NCBI GenBank assembly: GCA_904063045.1
Contig: CAJFCJ010000015.1
Span: forward strand, 558,001 to 622,000
Origin: Dimorphilus gyrociliatus
Lineage: Eukaryota > Annelida > Polychaeta > Dinophilidae
DNA length: 64,000 nt
Direction of reading: 5' to 3'
Shown here: positions 22,965-35,065 of the stretch, piece after piece
Position numbering within the stretch: position 1 is the stretch's first letter
Layout: the number at the start of each line of letters is the position of its first letter
The notes under the pieces: generated by a model
What the model was told of the DNA's origin: nothing
The model's input: only the letters and a program-made list of their open reading frames with translations
Databases searched by the model: none
Program-made: the position numbers and the translations under genes

Positions 22965-25900
22965 CAATATATACAGTATTTATACATATAGTTATATAGA
23001 TGCTAAATTTATATATGTATATATACTAATATATATATATATATATGTATATGTATTGAAAATATTGAATACCTCAACGCATAGTAGATTGAAATTTTGA
23101 AGGAAAAAATAATACACTTAACATTCAAACGAGAACAAGCTCAATAAACTTAAAAATGTAAACTCAATGTGAATTGAAGAATAAACTAACCCTTCATTAC
23201 TGATTTATCCAAGTTGGGTATATAGACTTAATATTAAAAAAAAATAATAATTAAAGTGTTTAACTCCGACAACCCGAAAACCATGTTTTTCTAGTTGCTA
23301 CGAAGCGTTCATATCGCTCTATAGTTACTGGCCTGAACGCGATCAATCTCTCTCTCTCTTCTGGTAAAGAAAAATCTTTATGTTCTCTGTTCTATGTTTT
23401 TTTTTTTATATATATATATATATATAGATATACAGTATATACAAATGCTGTAGTTTTATGCTATCAATAGGCCTACGATTACAACTTAATCTTTGACTGC
23501 TGTTGACTTTACGTAATATTTATTGTATTTATTGGTTATCCTGCGTATCACAGTTATATACTGTATGTACACATATTAGATTGTAAAATACTAAAAGTTG
23601 TATAAGTCTATTGACTTTTTGTGCATTATTAATTCATATTAATTTGTTACACGAATACCTCTTACTCTTTGAATAATTTTCACACTCATGAATAATTCAT
23701 TAGGGAATTATTTTTTTTTATACAAAGATTTTATTGAAAGCAATAGATGGCATTAGCAACGGAAAGGATTTAGATAGGATGTAATGAAACAAACTAATAA
23801 CTCCTCAAGAAAGATCATTAGTTTGTAACAATAGCGAGCATTGATGACTAGAGAGTTACTATTACTTTTTAATCAAAAATATATTTAATTCACTAACATA
23901 GAGTGTTTATTTCCTGACAAACCTCCAGTTCGAAATGATCAGCATATAAGTTAAAGAGATGTGTACAGGAAAATTATTCAAATCAATGTTTTCTGTTTTC
24001 TCTACCAATGAAATATAGACGAGCAAATAAGTAACGAATCAGATAATATAACATGAAAAAGGAAAATCCCTTCTCCGCCAGACCTTTAAACTTTATCAAC
24101 CATGAAAAGCCTAACTTGCTAACAAATCATTTGTAGTTTTCCTTTGTCTAATACCTGTCTAAATAACAATTCCGCCTTCACTTTCTCGTTTCTCTATCGT
24201 TCTATCGATCTATTTTCCCCTGTATATCTTGTATACCGCTCTCTTTAGCATGAATACTTATGTCTAGTATCCATTTCCAACGCATAAATATTTCTCTCTA
24301 TCAATTAGTGTGAAAAAATTTTTGCTGATACTTAATTAATGTAAAAATTTATGCTTTCAATCAATGAAGAAAGGAGCTTGAGAATAGTATAAAGAAAAAA
24401 TATGGAAAGAGAAAGAAAGAGAGAAAGAGAGAGAGGGAGAAAGAGAGAGAAAGAGAGAGAGACAGAGAAAGTGAGAGAGAGAGAGGGAGGGAGGGAGGGA
24501 GGGAGAGCAAATGAGACAAACAAACATATAGACAAACAGAGCAGGAGGGTAAAGGAGGAGAAAGAAGAACCAAAGAAGAAGATAGAGAAAGAAGGATTGT
24601 ATAAAATACTTATGAATATTACTCTCTTTATTTTTGTCAAACATCATTTAGGTGAAAAGTTTAAGATTAAAGAATTTCTGAAAATTACCTAATCTAATTA
24701 AGTCCTATGATGACGTTCCACTATGAGATCTCTCGATGCACTCACCTCTTTTCTCTCACTCTCTTTCACCCATTCTTTATTACTCTACTTGCTTCCCCCC
24801 TCCCACCTTCTTTTTCTTATTCTCTATTTTTAATATAGTAACACATTTTTTCCTCTTCCGCCTTTCCTCTCAAGAAGGGTGAGAAGGGAACATAAAAATA
24901 AATATATGGTATCGGTTCTAGGCCTAGACATAACAGTTTTCAAATTATATGGCCCCTTAAGGCGCATAGATGAAATAGGCGATTTATACTTTATAGAAGC
25001 TACGTAGCTGAAAGTATACTCAAACAAAATTGCAGTTTCTATTATATAGTTGGTATAAAATAACAGTAAGACCATTCTACCAGCGAATAGAAACCAGTAA
25101 ACTTCGGAAAAGTAAGATCGATTGTAAAAAACGACGTCTTTTTCCGAAGTAGCCACGTAACAGTCATAAATATATATAAACTGTGTCTAATACGTATTCG
25201 AGCCACTTATAAGAGACTTAACTATAAGAAGAGTTTATAAAGAAAGAATATTCGCGTGAAAAAAGAAAAGAAAAAGATTGTGAAAGTTAAAAGAAGATTT
25301 TTTTTATATATTAATATATATATACCGTATATATACTGTATCTATATAAGAATATAGGTCATATACTTAAATACTCAAAATCTTAGTATACTATTTTTTT
25401 TATAGTATATCATCAATAGGAGTTTTATTAAGATATCTAAAATATTGAATTCTTTACAAGTAGTATTATTTTATACAGTTATAGATACAAAGTAGCATTC
25501 TAATGTGTAAATATACTTGTAATATACGTGTATACATGATACGATGTTTGGTGGACTTGCATACTTTTACACGCTTATAAATACGAATGTAATACATTTA
25601 TGGATTATGTTATTTTTTTTTTATTAATACTCTCTATGCCTTTCATCTATCACTCATTTTATCATTCGATCGGGGTCGTTTCTTTTATGGCACGCATCGT
25701 TGCATAGTTTCGAAAATCAATTTGATATTTTACACGCATGTACTTGAATCAAGGCTTTCTGATTTCATAAAAATGAAATATAATCTTTTAATGCAATATT
25801 TTCGTCGCTAAGAAGGAAAAGGATAACAAAAACATAGGAAAGAGATGATGAGCGGCTAAAGCGCTTTTACTGTGGTTGAATGAGAAAAATAAAAAAAAAA

Positions 25901-26195
25901 GAGAGAAAGGAACCTTTCTGTTTTTTAAAACAGAAAAAACCCTTTTAAACTTTCCCTAGCTCTAGGTTTTTTTTTTGCTGCTCTTTACACCGGTAATAAT
26001 AATGACAATCATTATTTAGGAACCTATAAGAATAGGCTACTTAAATGTGAATTATAAACATTCTATAAGTCATTAAAAGCTATAATTAAAGTTTCAGTAC
26101 TGAAGTAGGAAAATAGAGAAAATGAGTCTTTATTAAACTTACATAATATGTTATAATGTTTATCATGTACACGGACTTATAAATTTGTTAAGCGA
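22961..26195. other. Intergenic DNA between RGS22 and the GPCR gene
   Basis: About 3.2 kb lies between the RGS22 start and the GPCR stop codon. It contains AT microsatellites, a purine tract and three copies of ATAC-W-GTAT (23430, 23558, 25333). A 108-codon open frame at 24830-25156 has no family resemblance. The promoter of RGS22 and the GPCR 3' UTR must lie here. Confidence 0.5.
24401..24507. repeat. Polypurine GA/GGGA tract
   Basis: About 105 bases of almost pure purine on the + strand grade from GAAA/GAGA into four GGGA units. This mirror-like composition can form triplex (H-DNA). The overlapping open frames on both strands are composition artefacts. Confidence 0.9.
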
Positions 26196-27254
26196 TTATG
26201 AACTAGTTTTATTTGTCTCTTCCAATTGTTCGCTAATAGGTCCAAGATAAACGGTAACGTTTTGATCGAGCGCTATTGTTGATTGTACTGCAACTGGCTG
26301 ACTTTGTGCAGGTGTCATCCTTCGACATTCTGCTGTGACGGACGTTTTCGCTCGTTTTTTCAAGATGGCTGGACAGAAATCAAGCATAGCCGTTCGGATT
26401 TCCGTTGACATTGCACCATAAACTAGGGGTGAAGAGCACGTAGCTACGCCATAGAAGACACTTACTATGACATATATTTCCGCCGAGAGAGTATTAGCCT
26501 TATCGAGATTCCTGACTATTGAATAGGGTATAAAGCCACCCAGAATGACAAGAAAAATGACTCCGAACATCTTGGTTATCTGCAATTCACGTTGTTGAAG
26601 AGCATTTGGTGATGACATGCGCTTTGAGACCTTCACTACCGAAATAAAAATTGCTATGTAACAGCAGACGACAACGATGCAGGGAATAAGAACTTGAACA
26701 ACTGTTACCGAAACAATTCTCCCGAAAGATGTAGGCTTAAGAATGCAGCGCAATAATTTAGCCACGTAGACAGACGATTTAAGATCAATTCCAGGTAAAG
26801 CGGCAGCGAATGGTATCAATCTAGCAGCGATTAAAACGAAGGCAACATAAGATTTCTTTGACATCCTTTTATAAACCGTATTGTGGACGACAACTATATA
26901 TCGGTGTATACCAATTAAAGCTGTATGCCATAGGCTACATCCAACAAAAGCAATGGTAAATTCCGGATTTAATTTACATAAAACATCCCCTGCAACCCAG
27001 GATCTCATCACGTAAGATTGGACAATCAGTACAACAACCAAACAAAGAGTTAATAAATCGTTTAAAGCCAATGAAGCGATAAACAAGTTGATAATGTTTC
27101 GATATTGCCTTTGAGAAACAACGGCCGCTATTAACCATACATTACCTAAAATACCTTCAATTAGAAATACGGTCATTACACTAGCTCCGATAGTCGTTCC
27201 GATTGCTGTCGGCCTCTCGTCATTTGCCTCAGTTGAGTTATTATAATACGACAT
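26196..27254 (-). CDS. Orphan class A (rhodopsin-type) G-protein coupled receptor
   Basis: This intronless 352-residue seven-helix receptor starts at ATG 27254. Visible marks: an N-glycosylation site NNST at the N-terminus; GN in TM1 (EGILGNVW); LALND in TM2; the TM3 cysteine (VLCKLNPEF) and an extracellular-loop-2 cysteine (LLRCILKP); HRY in place of DRY at the TM3 end followed by IVVVHNTVY; GGFIPY in place of the CWxP motif in TM6; and SSPLVY in place of NPxxY in TM7. The TM3 end and the intracellular loop resemble the invertebrate moody/Tre1/GPR84-melatonin-like group. It sits in the plasma membrane; ligand unknown. The unusual switch motifs suggest atypical coupling. The GC-richer sequence at 27640-27720 is a likely promoter. 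Confidence 0.85.
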   Translation of the reverse strand: MSYYNNSTEANDERPTAIGTTIGASVMTVFLIEGILGNVWLIAAVVSQRQYRNIINLFIASLALNDLLTLCLVVVLIVQSYVMRSWVAGDVLCKLNPEFTIAFVGCSLWHTALIGIHRYIVVVHNTVYKRMSKKSYVAFVLIAARLIPFAAALPGIDLKSSVYVAKLLRCILKPTSFGRIVSVTVVQVLIPCIVVVCCYIAIFISVVKVSKRMSSPNALQQRELQITKMFGVIFLVILGGFIPYSIVRNLDKANTLSAEIYVIVSVFYGVATCSSPLVYGAMSTEIRTAMLDFCPAILKKRAKTSVTAECRRMTPAQSQPVAVQSTIALDQNVTVYLGPISEQLEETNKTSS

Positions 27255-28734
27255 CTTTCAATTCAATCTTCACCGCCTACTCCTCCTCCAAAGAATTTTC
27301 TTTTCGATCCAATATTTTCCTTCCACTCTAACAGGTTCCAATTAGAGTTTCCTTAAATTAATTTGTTTTCTTCCTTTTCCCAACAGGAAGAGTAAGAGAG
27401 AAATGCAAATGAAAATTTGAAGAGAAAGAAAAGAAAAAATATCTAAATAGAGATTTTTTCAAAGATTTATATCTTATAGAAGAGAAAGCAGCAGAATATA
27501 TAAAAAAAAATTCTGAAGAGCTAAAGCGTTTCTTCCTTCTTTTTTCCTTTTCCAAAAATTGAGAGAAAAAAAAGACGACAGCAAATTTTTTCTCTAGTTT
27601 ATTCTCTTGCTCCAATGTTCTATACGCTGCTTGCGAGAGCAGTTCGCATTCGACTGCAAAGTGCGTTTAGTTCATACCACACGCGCGCCATCGACCGACG
27701 AATGAGTACTGCAAATAATTCGTATTTTTAACAGTTTCTCTCGCTCAATTACTTAATTACCATCCCTTTAAAAACAGTATTTTTTAACGATTTATTTATG
27801 GTAATCATAGTTTATTCCAAAAGCAAAAATTATACTTTATGGCATTAATGGAGAAGATACAGAAAGAGAGAGAGAGAGAGAGAAATAGGTAAAGTTGATT
27901 TATCCAGTAAAAATATACAGTACACAAATAGTACTCCAAGAATATTTGTAAACAACCTTACATTCATTAGTCACAAGGGGAAACGGTTGGGTGGAGTAAA
28001 AGGAATGTTTATTAGAATTGATAAAACGCTTTGAAAAATGACAAAATTTCGAATTCATTTGAGTAGAGTAGAGATAGACTGTGATGGATAGAGAAAACAA
28101 GTATTGGCTTACGAATAAAAAAGGCCTATACAAATATATATATATATATGTTATAAGACTTTTTAAAACCAAACTGACAAGGAGAAGTCTTAAAAAATAC
28201 GTAGAAGCTTACGATAAAGTTTATAAATGTCATTAGTATCTTTGCATTTTCTGTTATTAATAAAAAATTATTTAATAAGTTTGAACTTTATTTTAATTTA
28301 TATTTAGTAATTTTCATCATCAATAATAAATTACCATCTAATCGCTAATTGAATACTCGAAGAAAGATGATGTTTATAGGGAAGTAGGAATTTGCGTTGA
28401 TGACTTACTAAGGGAATTATATACATACTATTATATAGATATGTATTTATTCTTATCCCATACGTGTCCAGGTGAAAAGTTATAAAGTTTTCAATTTTTA
28501 CAATAATTAGCAATCTTTCTTTCTAGGTCACAGATATTCATATTAATAAAGTTAATAATAGAATGTTAACAAGAAGAGGCTGGTATTAATAGAGAAAGAT
28601 GTAAAGAAGATTTGAGTATAGGAAACCATGAGAAAAAGGAAATTAAGGAACACTACAAAAAAAATCAATATATTCAATGAACGTAAGACATTTCGTTTTT
28701 ATGCCATATTATCCGTTATACATGAATTCTGTAC

Positions 28735-28774
<40 letters not shown>

Positions 28775-29116
28775 TAGATAGATTTGTCTCTCTCGCTCTT
28801 CCTCTCATTCTCACTCCCGATTACCAATCAACGATAAACATGCCATTTAATTTAATTTTCAACTCTTTTCAACTTTATAAATTTATATTCAATACTAAAT
28901 TTCCATGAAATGATTTATAAAAGAAATAATTATTTTAAAAAAAATGGTAATAACGATGATAATGAAAAAGAAACCGTATTTTTCTATTTTCTTTCATATT
29001 GATATTTATATACACAATTACTTGTTCAATATCAAATTACTCCTCTAATTACAGGATACACTTTAAAAAATATGCTAATGTAAAATTTTATGTGGAAAAT
29101 ATACCCTAACAATATA

Positions 29117-29187
<71 letters not shown>

Positions 29188-31990
29188 TATACTGCTGTAT
29201 AGTTTGCCTATCAACTGAGAAACAAAGTGATGTATGTTCATAAATAAAATCATTTAAATCTGTTTTTTATTTCCTTTTCCATAAACACGTTTATTCTATT
29301 AAAATTCTCATTAAAGTTACATCAATATCTTACTTCAATTCTTCTTTTTCTGTTTACAAAATAGTTTTATACTTGATATATGTAGTTTTGCTGTAGGTCT
29401 AAATAATTGCATTCATTTTAACGATTTCTTTGTTATTCTTTAGACTTTAGTTCGATGATTTAGTGCCTTTATACGTCATTTCGATAAAGTTTAAACATTT
29501 TTTTAAGATCTTATCCTTATCGGTGAAAAAATGTGATACAGATATAAAATTTTAGTTCTTTTAAAAAATCCAACAAATTACCACAATAGACTAGTATTAA
29601 GGGTAAATTTGAGTGATAGGGTAACTATGAAGAAGGTGAACTAAAAAACAGAATGAAAAAGAGAATATTTTCTATCGTTTCCTCGTTTCTGTTAACAACG
29701 TTTTAATAAATTGTCAACTTTTGTATATTTATGGAAATTTAGAGAGCAATGAATCTATTATTATGTTAATAGAATCTTACTTAATAGAACAATTTTTTTG
29801 TCAATTCTTTGCAGCGATTTCCTGGAGAGAATAAGTGGAAGAGAAGGCTAATCTATTCTAGTCACCAATGTCATTCGCTTTCTATTAATTAATTGACTGT
29901 TACCAGTTGCGTCTGATCCCTTTATTCGCTTAGTAGTATATACAATATGTATATATAACTTTGTAATAAAATTACTAAAATATATGCTTAATTTTAAAAG
30001 TACTGGTACATGACAAAACCTGTAAAAGTACCGGAAACAATGATACTTATTGGCATTATTTGGTCTCTTTTTTTGTTTTTTATCAATCTATTAATTTCTA
30101 ATTTACCTTTGTTAACATCATTCCAATATCCCCACTCCCCCTCCTCCCCCTCGACTTTCCACAGCTTACAGAGTAAGCTTTTTATAACAAACTATACCAA
30201 AGTCATATTTACGTCACAGGTTTACTGTTTACAGGGTATTACTATATGTCAAACGCCTTCAACCCATGCCTCAAAAGACAATTACAGGAACTTTACGTGT
30301 TATATCTCTATTATAGAAATATATCGACTAAAAAACAACTGCAGACTCAACCTTTTTCTATTATTATTATTATTATTATTATTACTTTCCCTTTTCTTGC
30401 TATTTTCCATTTCATCTTTCTTTGAAGTTATTCCTTTTCTTGCTTCTCACTATTCTCGCTATCCTTCCATCTATCATCTCACTTGTATTTTTACTCTACT
30501 TTAATAGTTGGTATTTAAAAAGATTTTCATTTGTCTTCCTATAGGCTGAAAGTCTGGTAGTACTTTCGCTAATAAACGATACCTAGATACTTCTCTGCGT
30601 AAAGATTTCATTAGGGAGTAATTATATTGTCAATTTAATAATATCAGTTCAATATGTTATTATATGATACTGACTTCTATCGTTCATGTATACTATAATA
30701 AATATATATTGTATGTATATTGTATACTATTGCGAAACCTACCCAACTGTATTTGCTTTATAAAGTGTATTACTATACAGACAACAGCCGTAAATAATAA
30801 AAAACAGTAACGGTAATGATTCTCTTTCTTGTCTTTGTTTATCTTTGGTTTTAAAAACTATGTACCAGAATGCTAAAGCAGTACACTAAGACCTGGGTAT
30901 GGCATATTTACACAAAAGAACATAGTACCTATACATTTATAAACTATCTACATTATACTTAAAAAGAAACAAGATAAAAAGCTTGTACATGTATTAGTAA
31001 TTTTTTTATATGTAGTATGTACTAAAAAAAAGCTCTATTGAAGATGCTTTCTCCCTTTTTTAGTAACATCTGACCTAATCACGCAAATATTTCTCGTATA
31101 TTTCTCAGTAAGAAATCAAGAAGAGGGGTGGAGTACGCGGTGGGGAGGATATTCAACCATTTTCATCGGCTCTAGAGGAGCGTTAAAGAAGATAAAAAAG
31201 GAGATTCAGGAGGTGGGGGCTTATTTATTTACGGAAATCGAAATCAAACCTTTGTTTAATTAGGGAGTGTAATATTATATGCTTCGACTAGAGTAATTAT
31301 AAGAAATGGTTCCGATGTTAGAACGAAACTCAATACGACACTTTATCACGTAGTTTCTTCTCTAAATTCGTTAGCAACACGCAATAATTAAACCTAATTT
31401 AACCTGAGAATGGATGCTTCGTTAATGAATTAATATTTATTATAAAATACTGCCTTTGTATAATCTGTTAACAATTTATAATACAAATATTGCCGTTAAT
31501 TTCTTTCCCTTTCTGTTTCATTTTCCTTTCCTATTAAAATAATAGACGACACGATAATAGGTAGAGTGGCGCGAGGTTTCGAGAGCAAGGGTCAACGTAC
31601 AAATTAAAGCCTAGAATCTGGTAATCATCCGATCAAACTATAACATAACCTACCACTGTATGGTGTTTATGAACGAATATATGTTTTTCTAACATAAAAA
31701 ACGTATATTTTTTTATCCAAGCGCCAAAATATTACAGTGGTTTCAAAGTATTTTCACTTTATCAATATATATATATATATTATACTAATATACTGAATTG
31801 AAAAGTATAAATCTATACATATACAGTATATATATACACTATATATATATATATATATATATATATGTAAAATACTTTATCTATACTACAAAAACATCCA
31901 GTTATATACTTACAAAATTAAAAATATGATATGGTCTACAGAGGATTTTCTATCATTGCCAATTTTCTTTCACTACATTTTCTTAACCAG
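27255..31990. other. Intergenic DNA between the GPCR and PISD
   Basis: About 4.7 kb. A CpG-richer island at 27640-27720 (CACGCGCGCCATCG) is a plausible GPCR promoter. The rest is AT-rich with microsatellites at 28739-28772, 29121-29185, 30359-30386 and 31840-31866. One or more 5' exons of PISD should lie here, but I could not identify them. The 164-codon frame at 30010-30504 looks like low-complexity translation. Confidence 0.5.
29121..29185. repeat. (AT)n microsatellite, longest in the window
   Basis: About 32 uninterrupted AT units, directly preceded by ATACTGTAT at 29114-29122. It can extrude as a cruciform. Confidence 0.97.
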
Positions 31991-32802
31991 CATTCAACCT
32001 CGATCTATAATAGGCGATCATAGAGGCATCAACCGTAGATTAACGCCTAAAAAGGCGTCTACTAAACGAAAATGGCTTACAAATTGGACAAAGAAATTCC
32101 TTAAAAGAAATGAACAAGATGACGATGAGCATGGTTCGGTTTTAAAGAAATATAAAGCTCGTGTAAGTATATTTGATATAAAATAGAAATTGTACTAATA
32201 TTCGTCTTATAGTCTTTATTTAAACCTTTTATCTAATTTTTTTTACTGATTCTTTTCCTTATCTCTTTCTATCTTACCTATCTATTTGTCTAGCTACATT
32301 TTTTTTTGCACTTTGCGTGTACATACCCTTCTTATTTATTCTACCTTCCTTCTCTCCTTCTCTCTCTCTCTTTCCTAATACTCTTTTTTTTTTCATGCAC
32401 CCTATCAATTCCTTTTTATTTTTTCTAAGCGAAAACAATCCGCTTTTAAATAATTGCAGTACGCTCTTTACAAAAGACTGCCTTTGAAAACGCTCTCCAG
32501 ATGGTGGGGAGCTTTTCACAGTTTGGAATTACCGGTATGGTTAAGAACTCCCGCCTTTAAACTATACATATGGATGTTCGGCTGCAAGTTAGACGAAGCA
32601 AAAGTACAAGATTTAAGGCGATACAGAAATTTATGTGAATTCTTTCGGAGAAGTTTAAAGCCAGGCATTCGACCAGTCGATGGAGCCTTTCACTTAGTAA
32701 GAAAATATATAACTTTTTTTATTTAAACTATATGTTTTCGTCTATTTAAACTGTTTCTTTCTCTCTGTCTATCTGTCTGTCTATCTGTCTCTCTCTCTCT
32801 CC

Positions 32803-32833
<31 letters not shown>

Positions 32834-33974
32834 GCTTCCGTAAGCATAACAACAACCGCCCTTTCCTGTTTTTTTTCCTTTTTTCCCTGATTATAATTTA
32901 CTATATTTACTAATATTTCTAGACTAGCCCTTGTGATGGAAAAATCCTTAGCGTTGGCCGGGTTAATGAAGACGGATTGTTGGAGCAAGTGAAGGGAGTG
33001 ACGTATTCCTTAAAGCAATTCATAGGCACCGAAATATGTGCAAAGAATAAACATTTTCTGTACCACTGTATTATCTATCTAGCCCCAGGAGATTACCACC
33101 GTTTTCATTCTCCAACCGATTGGACTGTGAAAGAACGACGCCATTTTCCTGGTATGATTAACGCCTATTTTCTCTTTCTCTCTATTCTATTCCCTTATAT
33201 CTAATTTCTTTGCTACAACGCACATACACATACATACTCATTCTCTAGCTTAGTCAATCATTCATTTATTCATTCTTTCGTCCACCCCGCTCTCTCTCTC
33301 TCTCTCTCTCTGCGTCCCTTTATTTCTTTCTCCCCTACGTTTTACCTTATTTTTTCTCATGCAACTATTTATTTCTATATACAGAACAGTATAGCACTCT
33401 TATACATATTGTAGAGAGCGTCTCTCTCTTAACTTTTTTCCCATTAAACTAACATAAAAAAGTTCTTGGTGTATAATTTTTAACAGCTATTAAATGATGT
33501 GCAAATAATTTTTAGGACAGTTATTCAGCGTTAATCCCGAAGTGGCAAAGTGGCTTCAGGGAATATTTAACTTCAATGAACGAGTGGTTTACGACGGTAG
33601 ATGGCGTTATGGCCGTTTCATTATGATTCCTGTTGGAGCAACAAATGTAGGGTCGATAAATGTCTATATAGATCCGGTAGGAGAAATGACTTTAATTAAT
33701 CTTATTCATTTAATCAGTTTCTTAGTCGGATAAAATATGAATTAAACAGATGCTACAAACAAATGTTAAATCGGTAACTGAACCATCGAGCAAGACATTC
33801 TATAACCGAAAAGGAAAAGGTATCGATGTTAAAAAAGGCGAATTGTTTGGTGATTTTAACCTTGGTTCAACAATTGTTTTGGTTTTCGAGGCACCAGAAA
33901 AATTTCGATTTAAGATATCGGCTGATCAAAAGGTCAAGTACGGTCAACCTCTGGGAAAACTATGCAAGATTTGA
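31991..33974 (+). CDS. PISD: Mitochondrial phosphatidylserine decarboxylase, 5' end unresolved
   Basis: It converts phosphatidylserine to phosphatidylethanolamine at the inner mitochondrial membrane. Exons: 31991-32162, 32460-32696, 32923-33151, 33516-33676 and 33750-33974, all in phase. Seen: [43 protein letters not shown], the [16 protein letters not shown] core with its catalytic histidine, [14 protein letters not shown], and FNLGST at 33855-33872, the self-cleavage site where the serine becomes the pyruvoyl group. The segment between the YSLKQFIG block and LYHC is shorter than in human. The first exon recognised begins at acceptor AACCAG with one base of a split codon, so a targeting/transmembrane exon is missing upstream. 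The ATG at 31926 is open to it but would give no presequence. Confidence 0.9.
32757..32835. repeat. Polypyrimidine CT-rich tract in PISD intron
   Basis: About 80 bases of TCTG/TCTC/CT repeats lie in the intron 32697-32922. Open frames across it are artefacts. Confidence 0.9.
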
Positions 33975-34338
33975 CAAAAATTATGCAACAAAGTTTAAAA
34001 AAAAAAAAGTCCAACAGATGGCAGATTAATCGAAAAAAAGACAAAATAAAAGAAATTTAGTATCCTTGGCAAGCAAAATATTTAATTAAGATGATATGAC
34101 AATAGATAGTAGTTATGAATTAACTATATTCAGTATATCGTATATCTTTCATTGTTTGAATATGCTCATTAAGTCTTCTTCGCTAGCATATACGTCTCGT
34201 TAAATGGGTTAATTAGCTTTCTGATTGGATAAAGGTACTCTTTATCTTTTATGAATTTCACATAAAACTCAACGAATTATACTCATAAAGTAATAATGGC
34301 AGTATAAATATACAAATAAAAAATTAATAAATTAGTTT

Positions 34339-34377
<39 letters not shown>

Positions 34378-34807
34378 CGTGTTTGTGCATCTGTATGTGT
34401 ATGTGTGCATGTACGTTTTAGTGAGTGTGTGAGAGATCATAAGATATAAAGAATTTCTGTCTATATTTCCTGTACCTACTTTAATCTCCTAAGAAGGGAA
34501 TTACATACACGTGTCAATTTAATAAGTTTCATTCTAAAGAAAGAAAAAAAAGTGCGTCTATCCGACAGCGTAATTACTGAATAAGCCGATAGATTTACTA
34601 ACAATGAAAGGAGTTGGAAAGATTTCTATAATCCTTCGTCCATTAACACCCTCCGTCTACTCGCTAGTTGATATAATCTATGATAATGTATATATATATT
34701 TTATGCGAATAGACGCCACAAAAAATATCCCTAAAAACAAATACGCATACATACATTCAGAACGGTTTGGAAGCTAGCTAGAAATACAAACAAAAAAAAT
34801 CAAAGAC
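33975..34807. other. Spacer PISD to neuropeptide-like gene
   Basis: It is AT-rich, with a (GA)16 run at 34341-34373 followed by a GT-rich stretch. It contains the PISD 3' UTR and the promoter of the next gene; a TATATATATTTTATG stretch lies about 115 bases before its start codon. Confidence 0.5.
34341..34373. repeat. (GA)n microsatellite
   Basis: Sixteen GA units are followed by a degenerate TG-rich tail to about 34440. Confidence 0.95.
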
Positions 34808-35065
34808 ATGAAAATCGTCTTTCCGATATCGATTGCACTTTTGGCAATTATTTCCTTAAGTATGGCCAATGAATCATCAATGGAGGATAATGAAGAACTT
34901 TACGATAGTGGACTCGCCAAGAGAATTCCACCACTTCATCTACTTGGTAAAAAGGACAACAGTATCGACGGTTTAATATATGATAAAAGAGCTCCACCCC
35001 TCTATCTCTTGGTAAAGAAAATTCCACCTGTTCACCTTCTGAATGGTTATAGAAATAAAAAATAA
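34808..35065 (+). CDS. Candidate neuropeptide precursor with three xPP[L/V][H/Y]LL peptides
   Basis: This is an 85-residue protein in one exon. Residues 1-20 form a clean signal peptide (basic KI, then a hydrophobic core, small residues near SMA). The rest is a short acidic spacer and three related segments bounded by dibasic sites: KR then IPPLHLLG then KK (residues 40-47, glycine available for C-terminal amidation); KR then APPLYLLV then KK (62-69); then IPPVHLLNGYRN and a final KK (72-83). This is the usual architecture of a prohormone-convertase-processed precursor. An AATAAA follows near 35131. I do not recognise the peptide family. The start is the only ATG giving a signal peptide. Being coding is strongly suggested by the repeat pattern; bioactivity is inference. 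Confidence 0.8.
   Translation: MKIVFPISIALLAIISLSMANESSMEDNEELYDSGLAKRIPPLHLLGKKDNSIDGLIYDKRAPPLYLLVKKIPPVHLLNGYRNKK

Noticed and set aside
24332-24692. Four overlapping open frames around the GA tract
   Set aside because: They arise from a purine/pyrimidine repeat that lacks stop codons; the proteins are pure LSLSL or RERER.
24830-25156. 108-codon minus-strand frame with hydrophobic character
   Set aside because: No family resemblance, no clear promoter or splice context, and hydrophobicity is expected from AT-rich DNA.
30010-30504. 164-codon open frame on the + strand
   Set aside because: It is composed of translated low-complexity DNA, including a (TTA)n run giving poly-leucine, and has no signal of a domain or sensible codon use.
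26196-35065. Idea that the orphan GPCR is the receptor for the nearby candidate neuropeptide
   Set aside because: Physical closeness of about 8 kb is no evidence of ligand-receptor pairing in animals, and the receptor resembles non-peptide groups as much as peptide ones.
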